A DNA stretch of 64,000 bases from the NCBI GenBank assembly GCA_028673005.1, contig CM054120.1:62122057-62186056 (forward strand). The letters are read 5' to 3'. Both the position numbers and the translations under genes were made by a program. Source of the stretch: Tanypteryx hageni (lineage: Eukaryota; Arthropoda; Insecta; Odonata; Petaluridae). This document shows positions 45,551 to 58,353 of this stretch, piece by piece; the first letter of the stretch is position 1; each line of letters begins with the position of its first letter. The notes beneath the pieces were generated by a model. The model saw nothing but the letters and a program-made list of their open reading frames with translations, was not told the origin of the DNA and did no database searches.

Positions 45551-45932
45551 AGCTATACAAGTCTTGAAGCAATTATTTATGTTTTAGATCAGCCCTATTT
45601 ATTTTATGAATCAAGTTTACCTAAAACGTTATATTTAAATGTTATCACGCCATAATATTTTCTGTAAATGTTGCCAGATATGGACTTAATTATGGCTGGA
45701 AATGATACATGATGTGGCCCTTCATAAATGCCTTGGTAAACCAAAATACTTTTTTCCTGAAAAATCTTCTTATACCATGGTGTGTTTTATATGTTTGAAA
45801 AATACGGTACATTATTCAGGTAGAAAAATTTAGTATAACTGGCTAAATAAATTGATTAATTTACATTTACACTTTTATGGTAAATGTAATATTTGATAAA
45901 AAACTAAATGCTATTTACTTTTTTACATGTAC

Positions 45933-46157
45933 CTTTGAAACTGCTGTAGGAACCTTCTTCAAGGAAGATATAGCTACTGCTTTGACAATAGGATTTAATA
46001 CTTTGGCAAAAGGTTTCCTGTATGTTATTCTCTCGGACAGTTCCTTCTGTAGAGATTCTCGAATTTTGGATAACGACTTCAAACTTGAACTATGTAAGCG
46101 GCTCCAAGCGGTGGGGCCATTTAAATCCATGATGGATTGAAGTATTGCTCTCCCAAC
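45933..46157 (-). CDS. AGBL5: AGBL5/CCP5 exon (end of carboxypeptidase domain)
   Basis: A 225 bp exon in phase 0 at both ends. The acceptor is TTTACTGCAG (first base 46157) and the donor GTACAT after 45933. It encodes VGRAILQSIMDLNG, matching the closing helix of the M14D domain of CCP5 (the vertebrate counterpart has a VGRAM-type helix). A Ser/Lys-rich linker follows (SRLHSSSLKSLSKIRESLQ ... AVSK). It joins the preceding exon as TPTYEG/VGRAIL. Confidence 0.87.
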
Positions 46158-46499
46158 CTGCAGTAAAAATGGCACAGCATTAAAACCTTTGAATCTCAAA
46201 TTTTGTTTTGACGATGGTTTCTATGTACACTTCAATGCAAGACATGAACTAAAATGAATAAAAAATAAATGTAATAGATTGTAGAGTATCGTCTTATAAA
46301 TCCTTAGTGGGTTTTTTTATCATCTTTGGCTTATTGCTTAAACATGCAGTCTAGGAGATAAGCAACAAAATATTCCACAACAAAGTTTTAGATTGAAGAT
46401 CTGCAGACCTTATTAGAATACAAAACATTTAAGTTATTTATTTATATTATATATTATTATTTATATTATGTTACTATAGCAAACTCACATCGCATAGAT

Positions 46500-46798
46500 C
46501 AGTGGTTCCCAAACTTTTTGTAGGAGTGACACACTTTCAAAGATAAAGAGAATGTCATGGCACCCCAGGTTTGAAACCAAGTTTTTACATAGTTACATAA
46601 GGGTATTACAACCTTTGGGTGCATCTATTTGTTGGTGCTGCACCACAATCAATTTGTCAGGGGAAAAACCATTGCCCTAATAACCTAGCAAGTCATACAA
46701 ATAGTTGATTTATTTACAGAATGAAGTTTTTTTGTGGCACACATTAAAATCAGCTGCAGCATCGCAGTGCACCACAGCAACCAGTTTGGGAACCACTG
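46500..46798. mobile_element. hAT MITE with perfect 8 bp duplication
   Basis: A 299 bp element flanked by GCATAGAT at 46492-46499 and 46799-46806. Termini CAGTGGTTCCCAAACT are inverted. Lies in an AGBL5 intron. Confidence 0.92.
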
Positions 46799-46999
46799 GC
46801 ATAGATCACCAAGAATTTCTAAAATTATTAGCATATTTTGCAACAGGTAGCATTCAAACTTGGAGAAGACACCAACAAATCTTTTTGGTAAAACAGCTCT
46901 ATTTCTTCACTTTGAGAATACATCTCAATATTATAAACAGAAGTGAAAGAACATGATGGAAAGAATGGATCATAGATCCCTATGCAATAGACATAAACT

Positions 47000-47250
47000 G
47001 GAATATGGGAGAAACTTGAAATCAGGAAAAAAGCTCTTCCACGACTTGGAATCGAACTCAGGTCTCACACTTGCTGGGCGGGTATTCTATCACTGACTGT
47101 CATAGCAAAGTAATTCTTCTATTTCAAGATGTGAACTTTTTCTCATGGTTGGGGCAGCTAGCAGCCTTCCCCGACAGATGTCCTTCATGAAGAACACCAA
47201 AGAAAACCCAACACCCTCTTACTGCCTTAAGAATAGGAGTCTACGATTCA
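47000..47250 (-). mobile_element. tRNA-derived SINE, copy 1
   Basis: The minus strand contains a tRNA-like block at 47035-47105 with an A-box-like GTGATAGAATACC and a B box GAGTTCGATTCC. A shared 3' stretch (TTTCAAGTTTCTCCCATATTCC) follows, and a shared upstream block lies around 47150-47240. It recurs at 50047 and 60275. Confidence 0.65.
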
Positions 47251-47494
47251 TTCTTTCTATCATATTCTAAAGACAATCTCACCAATGAGAGGGCAGTGGA
47301 TTTTCTTTGGTATACCGGATGGAGGATATCAATTCTCCAATCCAAGGGTAGATGTTAGCTTGGCTGACTCGGTTCTAACCAAGAGAAAAAATCTACAAGG
47401 GGAAATCAAAAAGTATGGTTCCCTAATTTTTGCAAGTGCAAGTGGGTTATATCCAAGAGCACAATTGATAGATATAGGCACCACCATAGGATAT

Positions 47495-47890
47495 TTTTTG
47501 ACAGTCTCCATGCTTGTTCAGGCACTTTTAGAGGTCGATCACTGTGTGGAAGCCATGGCAGTAGAATGATGTGCCCTACTGCAGTAGCCATCACCTGAGC
47601 TTTGCCTGGTCAGATTGGAAGCGTCTCCTACTCCCAAGTATTCAAGAGGTCCACTGTGGTTTGGGCAGTATGTGGATGGGATTTGTGCAACAGCAGCACT
47701 CCTACACACATTACGAAGAAGGTTTTCTCACATTTGAAAATGCATCTGCAAGGGCGATGTTTTCCATCTGAGCAGGCCCAAGCAATGGCTTTTGCAGCAA
47801 GAGACATTGTTCTACTGCCATGGCTTTGACACCTTGATCGATTGCTACGATAAGTGCCTGAACAAGCATGGAGACTATGTCAAACAAATG
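47495..47890. repeat. Inverted repeat of transposase C-terminal sequence
   Basis: The plus strand near 47800-47880 reads CHGFDTLIDCYDKCLNKHGDYV. The minus strand near 47500-47592 encodes a diverged version (HGFHTVIDL, KCLNKHGD). The shared DNA core is GTGCCTGAACAAGCATGG. The motif resembles the C-terminus of mariner-like transposases. The two arms are about 200 bp apart. Confidence 0.45.
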
Positions 47891-48037
47891 GTGCACTATA
47901 CATAGCAAAAACTTTCTTACATACATATATATGTTTGGTCAACTGTGTACGCTTATAAAATAAAAATGCTTATAAATCAAAGTTAACCATAGTTTAGTGC
48001 ATATTTTAATTCCACTGGTTGATACTTATTAATTTTT

Positions 48038-48660
48038 TAGGACATAAGGCTTGGTATTATTTGTGACATCAGGCTGTATGATTGGATGGATATTAATCAA
48101 AATTCTTATAGCCATTTTTGAGTAAAATTTTGTTTCAAAATATCCAAGAATGAAGTACCCTCGTTCATCTCTTCAGAGTATATATTATGAATGATATCAT
48201 CCACAAATATGAGATATCATTCTGCTGTAGTAAGATTTTGAGTGGATCGCGGGGAAGGCATGACATCATAAGGCTTACGTAAGGTAGCTTAGTGTACATT
48301 GTTACGTCACTGGATGCCATATAGTAATTTTAAGAGATATATGGCTTATGGAGTATTATTTGTAACATCAGGCTCTACAATTGGATTGATTTTAATCAAA
48401 TTCTCTGGAGCCATTTTTAAGTAAATGAAATTTTTCTAAAAATCACCAAGAAAAAACTACCCTTTATTTTTGTGCAATATCATTTTTATGAAAAAATGGT
48501 CTGCAAAAGATGATATGTTGCACAAATATGAGATATCATTCGATTTTATGCACCCGTTTGGGCCCTAGAACAGCGAACAGACCGGCAGACAGACAGACGG
48601 CATGACGAAAACCACTTTTATGGACTCAGGGACACCTAAAACGTGTATTTCCATCAAAAT
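48038..48660. repeat. Dispersed repeat with an internal tandem duplication of about 300 bp
   Basis: Blocks starting ATAAGGCTTGGTATTATTTG (48044) and ATGGCTTATGGAGTATTATT (48344) are similar for about 200 bp, including ACATCAGGCT, ATTGGAT and ACAAATATGAGATATCATTC. A GACAGACAGACGGCATGACG segment common in insect repeats follows. Confidence 0.6.
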
Positions 48661-48733
48661 CTCGAAGTCGAATTTTTTCACGATTACAAAAGTTTTCCCA
48701 ATATACTACGTATATGAGAAAGTAAACAATATA

Positions 48734-49897
48734 CCGTATTTACTCGTGTAATGCCTGCACTTATTTTCCCAAAAGTTTCCATCGAAAAATGGTGGTGCGG
48801 ACATTACACGAGATTTTCCCCTTCATCTGTCGAAACGCCTCAATATTCCGCGCCTGGTGTGAGAAGGCTTCTTTTTCGGTAGACGCAATATGCCGTGCAT
48901 TTTATTTCCCCGATTTTAACCAAGGTATTTTTCACAAATGTGTGGAATAATATAATAACACGATTTTTATCAGGTATATTAAACATTCTTCGCCAGCTGT
49001 CAGTAGTAAACCTAAATCAAGTAAATATTCTATATAAATAGACGTCATACAGAGTTAATTCTCATAAAAAAGGTGATGTAAGAGAAATAAACAACTGAAT
49101 TGCATATATTTTTGATTAAATACAAACGCATTCTGTTAGATTGTCTTGTAATTCGTGATATGCTCAAATCACATTTTACCGTAACTGCACTTTTTTGGGT
49201 TTCTTTTACGGTACGCAATCCTAAAATAATAAACTTTTATTACTCTGTAAAAAAGCAAAGAACACAATCTGCGATGGAAATATCACTGAATAGCTGCTGG
49301 AGTTGTTCGTTTGTGCTTTCTGAAAGCTGTAAGAGGTACATTTATCCGAAGAAACGCTTCTATGTAACCGAGTCGTATTTCGTCAAGTGACAGGTTTATT
49401 TTTAGGTATTGTGTGATGTCTAGGGGATTTATTTACGTTTACTTTCGTAAAATTCACTATTTTTCTAGGTGAAAAATGGCTGAGTTAGCGTGATTTCACA
49501 AAATTAGTGAAAATTACTCATTTTCAATGAAATAATTTGAGAATGTGCAACGACTTAAAATTGAACCTATCTTCGAGATTGAGGAGCTATACTCGAAAAT
49601 AGGTTTCCGAGTTACCTCTGCGTAATATAATGGCAATGATTGCCAATTTTCCAGGATCACGTACGTTGAAGTACTAAAAATCGTTTTTCGAAGTCACTTC
49701 TTAAATATTTGTTTGTTTTTTTTTGCGGTAACTGTACCATCAAAATCGGCTCCAGATAGATTATTCAACTGATGTTGGCGTAACATATCAACATCGAAAT
49801 TTCGGAAGTGCGGACATTACACGAATTCCAGATTTTTAGCTCTAAAACCGGGGGTGTGGGCATTACACGCGCGCGGATATTACACGAGTAAATACGG
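48734..49897. mobile_element. TA-flanked TIR element, CCGTATTT family (1.16 kb)
   Basis: Ends CCGTATTTACTCGTGTAATG and its reverse complement are flanked by TA. Inner repeats of GCGGACATTACACGA occur at both ends. A direct near-repeat (ACTACGTATATG then GAAAGTAAA) lies outside both ends. Interior frame plus 49100-49390 has no recognised domain. Confidence 0.7.
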
Positions 49898-50046
49898 TAC
49901 TACGTATATGGGAAAGTAAAAATAGCCTACGGGTGCACCTATATCTTCCATCTGTGCACTTGGATATAACTCACTTGCAATAAAAAATTGGGGAACCTTA
50001 CGTTTTGACTTCCTCTCATACATTCTGAAACAGGATAATTAGTTTA

Positions 50047-50145
50047 CCATGACAGTAGAGTGCTAGAATATCTGGCTGGAAAGTGGAAGACCCACGTTTG
50101 ATTTCCAGTCATGGCAGTTATTCCTCTCGATTTCAAATTTCTTCC
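50047..50145 (+). mobile_element. tRNA-derived SINE, copy 3 (partial, opposite orientation)
   Basis: A tRNA-like block (ACAGTAGAGTGCTAGAATAT, then GTTTGATTTCCAGTCATGG) followed by GATTTCAAATTTCTTCC. Matches the copies at 47000 and 60275 but on the plus strand. Confidence 0.6.
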
Positions 50146-50590
50146 AGAAGCGAGAGGGTTTGATTTTTGCCTCAATGCCATTATGATTCACATAAGCAGT
50201 GCCACCAAACAATAGATCAAATGCATACATTTCACAAGCACTTACCTTATTGACATGTAACTCGGGCAAATAGCCTTAACAAAAGAGTGACAGGCCTTTC
50301 CAACACTTCAAAATTCCACAAGTTTTTGTAAAATTTATAATTAATGTTGAACATGGACTTCTAAGTTAAAGCAATTGAACAAAAATGTTATTGGATCATT
50401 GGAAAATGAAGAAATTTTTAAAAACTTTTCAGTCAAGAAAAATTACACAATCTGAGAATTTGACAATATTTTTAGATCCACCTCCACCATCCAAGCATGA
50501 AATTAAAAACTCAAAATAAAGGTATAATTCTACAAAATTCCAACCAAATGCCGGTTTATGACATGTCCAAAATTTGTTAATTTTCTAGAT

Positions 50591-50815
50591 CAGGGGTTCT
50601 CAACCTATCTTGCATTCACAGACCACCATCCAGCACAGAATACAAACATGGAACACCATATTTCCATAGTTGGAATTCATTATCAGTTACCAGATACTAA
50701 CCCTTTAAGACTGTGGGTACACTCATCTCCTTCATCACCAATGCCTCTAGCTTTTTTTAATCACTAAGGCGGACCATTTACAGCAAGTCTGCAGACCACA
50801 GGCTGAGAACCTCTG
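50591..50815. mobile_element. hAT MITE (225 bp)
   Basis: Inverted ends CAGGGGTTCTCAACCT and, complemented, CAGAGGTTCTCAGCCT. Flanking 8-mers TTCTAGAT and TTATAGAT agree at 7 of 8. Confidence 0.85.
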
Positions 50816-51380
50816 TTATAGATACCATGAAGCAAAAATAATCCATGTCTACTTAAGAAAATAAAAATAATGTTTTATGATGCTGCAATTGATTTAAAAA
50901 TATACCTTTTACCTAATTAAGACAGAAAACACTGGAACACTGTAAATTATATCTGGTACTTAATTGCTAGTAATTATCATTAGAATGATGGTAGAAAATT
51001 TACATATCAATCACTGTTAAGACTAAGTAACCATTATTTATCACACAACCATAGATATGTTAACAAGATCAGAGAAAAATGATCAGAACATGGGTATATG
51101 CAGTAAGGGGAAAGGGTGGCGACTGCCCCCATCCTCCCCAGTAATATCTGGTGGTTAATATAAAATTTCAAGTTTTACAAAAATAAGAAGTAATAAATAT
51201 CAATGAAAATGGTATAACTTGAATGGTTTATCAAGAGGGTACCAGGCCATCTGTAACCACACCACCGCTAATTCCTCAAGCCGACCCTGGGTTTTGTCCA
51301 GTCCCTTCCTGGAATAGTTTCTGTGGACACTCATTGACAGGTACACATTTATACATAAAATGAAGCACCCACTTACTTAC

Positions 51381-51585
51381 CCCTTCATAGGTTGGTGTGG
51401 TAAATTCAGAAGGAACAAAGCTAATCCAATGCTTAGATGCTAACGTTCCACCCCTACGTGGAATGCAAGTCTCTACTTGTCCCGTGTTATAATGGGCTTC
51501 AAACGTATAGGAATATGAAAGCCCCGTTTCTTTCATCACCCACACCCGACCAGTTCCTTCTCGACTGCTGTCACCCGTCTTGTCC
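51381..51585 (-). CDS. AGBL5: AGBL5/CCP5 exon (catalytic glutamate)
   Basis: A 205 bp exon. Acceptor TTTTTTTCAG (first base 51585), donor GTAAGTAAG after 51381. It starts by completing a Lys codon with the previous exon (HL-K/DKTGDSSREG). The segment GTGRVWVMKETGLSYSYTFE contains the YT(F/L)E motif, whose Glu is the general base of M14 carboxypeptidases. HYNTG follows, as in CCP5. The end TPTYEG joins the next exon in phase 0. Acts in deglutamylation of tubulin and other proteins (CCP5 prefers branch-point glutamate). Confidence 0.93.
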
Positions 51586-54038
51586 CTGAAAAAAATGAGG
51601 AAAATCATCAATAGGGCACGGTTAAGGGCAGAATGAATACCTTTACCAACTTCTGCTAAGAACCAAAATTTTATTTGAAATACGTGACTAAAACCAACTT
51701 TAAAATAAGTTGCAAAACTAATTAATAAGGAATGAAAATTGTAAAGCATCTTGCATTTACAAAGACTCAATTGCAAAGAGAGGGTATAATGTTTCTGTAA
51801 AAGGCAAAAAATACAATGGACATGTATTCAATGATATTAAATAAGAGTGCATGACCCTGAAATAAAGAACGTCCACTAAGACTTCATCCTTTCAAACCTA
51901 AATGTAATTTTTAATAAGCTAGCATATGTTGATTTGTACGAATGCTTATTTAATTATACACATTCTAGGAAGTGCATGCTTAATCTCAAAATTTATTTTA
52001 GCTTCTAATGAAGAGAAAGAATGCAAGTCAATGTTTCAGTCATTTTTCTATAGGTAAAGAAGCAGGTAGGCTCTTCATGCAGTTTCCTCATGGCGTTCAA
52101 TTTGCAAACCCCATAAAACTAACACAATACTTTAGTAACAAGGTAACAGCACTTGAGTAAAAAATCATTTCTTAATTATAGGGAGCAGTACAAATTTTAA
52201 AGACAAATAAAGAGTGCATTCACAGAAAAACTGTTATATGAATGATATATTGCATTATTATTAAGAGAATTATGAATATGACAATATTTATTTTCAATGC
52301 AATGAAATAAAAATATATTAATAATGTGTTAAACCATTCAACATTTTTACATTTACAAATTGATTCACACATGTTAGAGATAAATAAATTTCCACAAATA
52401 AACCAAATCCAATGCAACCAAAAGTTTACAAAAACCAACTACAGCTATGACACCACACAAGCAGACAAGAAAAACTTGAATTAGATTTTTAAATTTTAAT
52501 CTAGTAGAGATCATTTTTCCTTTCATAATTAAATAGTAAATAAAACAAATGTTTATTAACTTTGCAAAAATTTCTAAAACAAATGATTGTGTTTTTTTAA
52601 AATAATCATTAACATTGTTATCTGATAACTATGATCATTAGACATCAACAATGAGGTTATAATTTGTATCTTAGGGTGTAAATTTGTGCAAAGTACATAA
52701 ACTTACATTTCCCACTGTTTATCATTGAATTCTATCCAGTTCAGTTTATCTTAGCAAGCTATACTTTTAATTTCTGTCCAACAACCTTACCCATTGAATT
52801 TATCTTTACTATTTAATTGTTTTTACTCACTTATTGAATGAACTGAGCTCAAAAGAAAATTTTACCTTAAAAATCATTCATAATTGCACACAATTTGAGA
52901 ATACCCCAAAAAACTGTGATTACATTGACATAAACTTAACAGGACACACAGTAAAACATTTGCCATTCTATAACACAAGCAAATCTCAAAACATAAAGCA
53001 AACTATAGGCAATTATTTCCTACTGCCAGCTTGAAGAAAAATATAAAATGCTGCCGAGTTCTTAACAGTAATAACAAAAGATATGACAAGCACATATTTA
53101 AAAAATACACTACCAATTTAGCTCTACATTGTCAATATTTTACAATATCACCAAACAAATGGTTATTCAATCAATGCTAACTGATACTAATCAGTGAAAA
53201 AGTGTTACAATAAAAAAGAAGATATTAAAATGAGCCTGACACAGCAAATTTCCTTTTATCTGGCATCTCGTAATTTTGCATTTCCAAAGCTAATATGCAA
53301 CACTAATATACAAAAAAGCTTGCTTTGTCATAATGTGGTTTGTATTCGAGTTAATTTGAGATACTTTACATTAACTGCATTGTTTTTAACTGAATTATAG
53401 TGTTAAAATGAAAATCACAATTGCTTTTAAGCTCAAGACGTTATGATACTTTTAGTATTGCAAAGTAATGACCAGTAAAACAGAGCCGAAAGATGCAAGC
53501 AAACAGATAGTCATGATCCACTCAGAAAATCATCTGATGCTCTTCAAATGAAATTATATGGAACTCCAGCTGCGATTCCTGTACCAAAATCAAAAATGGC
53601 AGCAATGCCACCCTGCAACTATTACATACTGCATAATAGAGTATTGTTTTATTAATGGAGTCTAATACAGTTTTCTTGCATTGCAAAACTAAACTATATG
53701 ACATAAGTGTTCAAGTATTAAAAATAATGTCAACTTGACATTAAACCAGAACATTCTTATAAAGCCCATTAATATTATTTACTACACACCAAAGCATACC
53801 AGAAAATAAGTACCGGAATTTTGGTGCATTATTTAAATTTTATTTCAAAGTTAGTATCTAAAGAAGTTTTCTTACACTGACAACTGAATAACATAATGCA
53901 ATAAGTCCATAAATAATTATAATTGTTTTAGCTTGGTATTGGTCTTGATTGGCCTTTTCTAAATAACATCAATGGTCGGTTTTCTAGGCGCAGGCCTGCA
54001 ACTGGCACATCATCTAATCCGCCATATCTGTTCTAGGC

Positions 54039-54863
54039 CAGGGGTGCGCAAACTAGGGGGCATGCCCCCATTTGAGGGCGTGACCATTGGTGCGAGGGTC
54101 GCGATTATAGCCATGATTTAATTTTAACCGTAAGAAAATTTAGTTCTTTTTTCATATTTCTTTTTTGTTTACAATGTTATATTTCTGTAATCTTTCGTAT
54201 TTACGAGAGTAACATGCTGGGAATCCCCTCACTCTATTCAGCATGACCGTGACTTTGTTTACAATGCACATTATCGCACTATACTGCAGTACGTTGTCGA
54301 ACGAAGGCCATCATGTGAATACGTCTATTGAAATGTGCTATGTTTATTTCTGAACCGGTGGATTTATTCTTTATTGTTTTACAAATAAATTTAATAAAAT
54401 AATTGTCAGTAAGAACACCATAAATCAGAATTGAGAGTGGCGATTTCATCAATTAAGCCGAGACTGGACGAAATTGCCAGTAAGAGACAAGTCCACAGAT
54501 CCCATTGAATTAAATCTATTCATACAAAAATCAAGTGTTATTTTTCTTTTTTTGTGCTTTTCTTATTGTTATTTTAAAATGTGATATTTATTTTTGTATT
54601 CATATTGCGGTATAATTTCATTAATTTAGTGATATTTGATTTTATTCCTATTAGAATGTTCATTTTGTGTATTTATCTTGAATTATTTTGTCATTTTCAG
54701 TTTTAATAAAATATACCATTTTTGTATAACTATTTCTCAAAATTATCATCGACATAAAACCCCCCCCAAATCTTGATGAAAATCTTGCCAGCCATGGTAA
54801 GGGGCCCAAGTTTGTATTTTGAACAAAAATTGGGGTACGGCATGAAAAGTTTGCGCATCCCTG
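54039..54863. mobile_element. hAT-like element (825 bp)
   Basis: Inverted ends CAGGGGTGCGCAAACTAG and, complemented, CAGGGATGCGCAAACTTT. Flanking 8-mers TTCTAGGC and GTCTAGGC agree at 7 of 8. No transposase read. Confidence 0.85.
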
Positions 54864-55600
54864 GTCTAGGCCATGCCAGATAAAAGGAAATTTCCTGTAT
54901 TCAGAAAGAAACTAGCTCTCGAAAATAGCTTCCATTCTAGAGACAACACACAAGAAATTATTCCAGGTAATTTGGTGCAATAAAATACCTCCAAACTAGA
55001 ATAGTTCATTATTTTTGCAAGAAAATTTATAAAACAGAATTTCCAAAGCCAGTCTTAGAGCTGCTTGGGAGAAAAAGTCACTTAGGATAAATTAACAAAT
55101 TAGAAAATGCAGAAAACATACTACATCACTTTCACTAGCAACAAAAATGCTATCCATGTCAAACGTACACTAGCTCAAAGGGAATGCTAATTTTTCTTCA
55201 AGACTGATGCCTAGGATGTCAAATTTGAAAAATGTATTGTTATTAGTGATGAAGGATTATAACGAGCCATCCAAAATAAGGTTTTCAGTGACCCTTACAA
55301 AGAATGTCAGAGTCCGCTCCTTAAACCACACAGGCTGGCATAAAGTATATTAAAGCACTAATAAAGATAAATTTTTAAACACCTGTGATGAATTGATGAC
55401 ACCATCTACATGGCCTATCACGATATCTGAAAAACAAAAACAAGTACAAATTATATAGTCTACACTCACTTAAAATAGGGTTTTGTCATCTTTATATTAT
55501 AAGTGGCTGTAAAAGTGAGAATTAATTCAGGAGGTTACACTTTTTCAAAGTTTCTAAATAATTACAGAACCTGAATATGGGCACATTATGTAATACTTAC

Positions 55601-55739
55601 TTCAAATGCATTGATGCTTCACTAAAATCACAGGAGTCATAGGAAAAACTTTTACAGTTGATTTCCATCAACCTGGCAAAGACTCTTGTCTCGATACAGT
55701 CTTCAAGATCGGGAAAATGATTTCCGTACAGAAAAAATC
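55601..55739 (-). CDS. AGBL5: AGBL5/CCP5 exon (after third zinc ligand)
   Basis: A 139 bp exon. Acceptor TTTCTTTTAG (first base 55739, phase 1), donor GTAAGTATT after 55601 (phase 2). It encodes FFLYGNHFPDLEDCIETRVF and SFSYDSCDFSEASMHL. The (F/M)YGN motif directly after HASRKG is diagnostic for CCP-family enzymes. Both splice phases agree with neighbouring exons. Confidence 0.93.
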
Positions 55740-58353
55740 CTAAAAGAAACAATAGGTGCAAAGAATTCTAATCAGTTCCTTATAACAGGATTAAATTAAA
55801 GTTGGATGAGTCTCTTTAGCTTTTCACCTGATTGCCCACTTTTTATATGCTTTCATAATAGCATTGCGACTATCCTTTAACACTACACTGTCTACTTTCA
55901 ATTATACATGGTAATAAAAGGAAAAAGCAGTGCATGTAATAAAAAACTCAATCAATTTATCAATGGAGTGATTCTTTTGGTTTCTACTTAAATATTTATA
56001 AAACAATGAGGTCATTTCTGAACAGCAAAATATTTCCACAGAAAATGTTATATATTATTTGTGCGTGTTTGAGCATGCAGCAATAATGGATTTACCTTAA
56101 GGCAGGGGTAAGCAGTGCCTAAGAGTGCAAATGATTAGGAGAGGTGCATCTTTTTTATTTTATGTAATATTTTATATTACTTATTAGAATATAGTAAAAA
56201 AATGATTAAAAACTGTTAAGGTGATGTATACTTAGAAACAAATGAATAATGAATTATAAATTTGAATAAAAAAACAGGTATTTTATATTAACTAAAAGCA
56301 AGAGGAAAGGAAGGATGGGCATAAATCTCTAAATGCCTAAGGGTGTAAGACTTGTAAATTTGCTAATGATGTGCAGTTCCCTTTTTAGTGCAAATGGAAG
56401 GCAAACCCCTTCAAATGTGGTATAGTTGGAAAGTTTAGACTCCCATGAGGGTGCATCAGGTATTAATTTTTTTACAAGTCATTAGTTCGATTCTAGGCAG
56501 ATTCGTTTCCTCCATAAGAAATATCAGTGCATATGATTTTTAATTTACATTTTAAAATTTTAATTTATAATCAGGCTATAAGCTTAGGACTTGGACCTTA
56601 ATACCTCTCAAAGAACGTACCTTGATATTTTAAAAGAAATAATTCATATGCACACTAAATTAGTGTGAAAATGTTTAAAAACCGAAAAACTACCTATTTT
56701 TTGACAATGGATAATTTCAATTTCCATCGCAACTGGTGTTGTCACAGCAATTTCCAGTCTTCAATGATAAATAGCAATTTCTGCCATAAATTGGCTTATA
56801 CTGCAAAGTATATTTCATTATTATGATGATTTCTCTTTGAATTTTACATTAAAACTAGGTCTCCAAATGAAAACGGCATATTAAATAATGAACAAATAAA
56901 ATAACAGTGATGTATCACATCATAACCAGGGTCGTGTCAAAATATTAAAACCATGGAAAATAAAAAGTTATTTTATTTGTTCATCATGGAACAGTTCCAC
57001 AAGACTACACCCACCACCGTGGAAATATTAAATATATAAAATTTCAATCAAAACGGTATATGTATAGTAAGTGCTTTGCTATGCATATATTTGAAATATA
57101 TTTCTTAATTTTGGTAAATTCAAATTTTAAGACAATTTATTGATTTTTTTAATTGTGGTTTTTGTATTTTTAGGTGAGAAAATAGTTATATTTTACAAAA
57201 TGTAATGGAAAATGACCAATGTTTTCACACTTCCTTTCAGCCTTGGGCATATATATTTTCTTTTCAAACTCATTTGTAAGTGAGGAGAAGAAGAGTGGAA
57301 GAACCGAAGTAAATAATAATTAAGGTCAAATGATATAATGTAAAACATAAAAAACCAAAATTTGATTTTTACTGTGAATGTTTTGTGGGCTTCAGCTGAT
57401 CACAAAATTAAAATTAATATTTATCAGCTATTAAGGATGCTGTGTTTCAAGAATATTGCAGTAGTTTTTGAGCACTATGTGACAAGTTTTTGATGAAATT
57501 GCAGCCACTTTCTTCATGCACTGTAAATTTTGTTCCATTAATGCCATTCTCTATTTTAAATTATCTGATCCCATGCAGATTTCCAATTTGCTATCCTCCT
57601 CATGGAAATTCATACAAGCATCAGAATCAATGTCAAAACAAGGGCGGCCCTGGGTACAGTCTGGAAGGAAATTTTGAATGGTGCAACCATCCTTCTCACC
57701 TTACTAGCATTATGGCACTGTGAAAGGTTGCTGACTACTATTGTCCAAGGTGTAAAACACATCAATGACTTGAAACAAAAATAAGCTTTATCTTAGTGTT
57801 TCTACCAAACGTTCACCAGTAGATAATAGAAAGTTGACAGTATAGTGTTACATTTATAATTGTTTATTCAACCCATTGGGCAAAATACATACTTTGAAGC
57901 AGAGACTTATAAATATATTTTGTAACATTGGTATATTTTTAGACGATCCTTATTTATTTAAATGTTATTCTTATTTAAATATCAGTTTGCGTAATAAGTT
58001 TTGATTCTTTTTCTAAAGAAAAAACTATATTAACATAAAATACAATCCATCACAGTGGCTTTCATGTAATTCATCTGGCAGTTAACCATGCTAACCTGAA
58101 TTTAAGATTATTAACCACAAAAATACATCGTTTAGGACTGTTATTGCAATCAGATACATGAGACCATTCAGATAAGCTGAAAGAATAAATTAACCTTTAT
58201 TGTGCATAAATTAAATGCCCATAACACCATTCTGCTGGATTTATTAAATTCTTTTGTGTAATCTGAAGGAAAGCTCTGTCAGTGATTACTATGAAGAATT
58301 GGGATAAGATCCAATATCGTGAGTCAGAGGTTAAAATACTGCAACACATTGTA

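Larger units (their letters stand above)
25520..45932 (-). other. Proposed 20.4 kb AGBL5 intron filled with transposons
   Basis: Borders are a GTACATG donor (just below 45933) and a TACAG acceptor (just above 25519), both phase 0. The donor is weak. No other host exon was recognised in between. The interval holds piggyBac, Tigger, Penelope, hAT, mariner, RTE and unassigned elements, in both orientations. Confidence 0.5.

Noticed and set aside
47035..47105. Functional tRNA gene
   Set aside because: The cloverleaf is degenerate and the same sequence recurs with shared non-tRNA flanks, so it is a SINE.
55388..55431. Possible 44 bp AGBL5 exon (acceptor TTTTTTCAG, ATATCGTGATAGG..., donor GTGTTT)
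   Set aside because: The neighbouring exons (55601 and 51585) already join in phase and match CCP5 without it; inserting 44 bases would break the frame.
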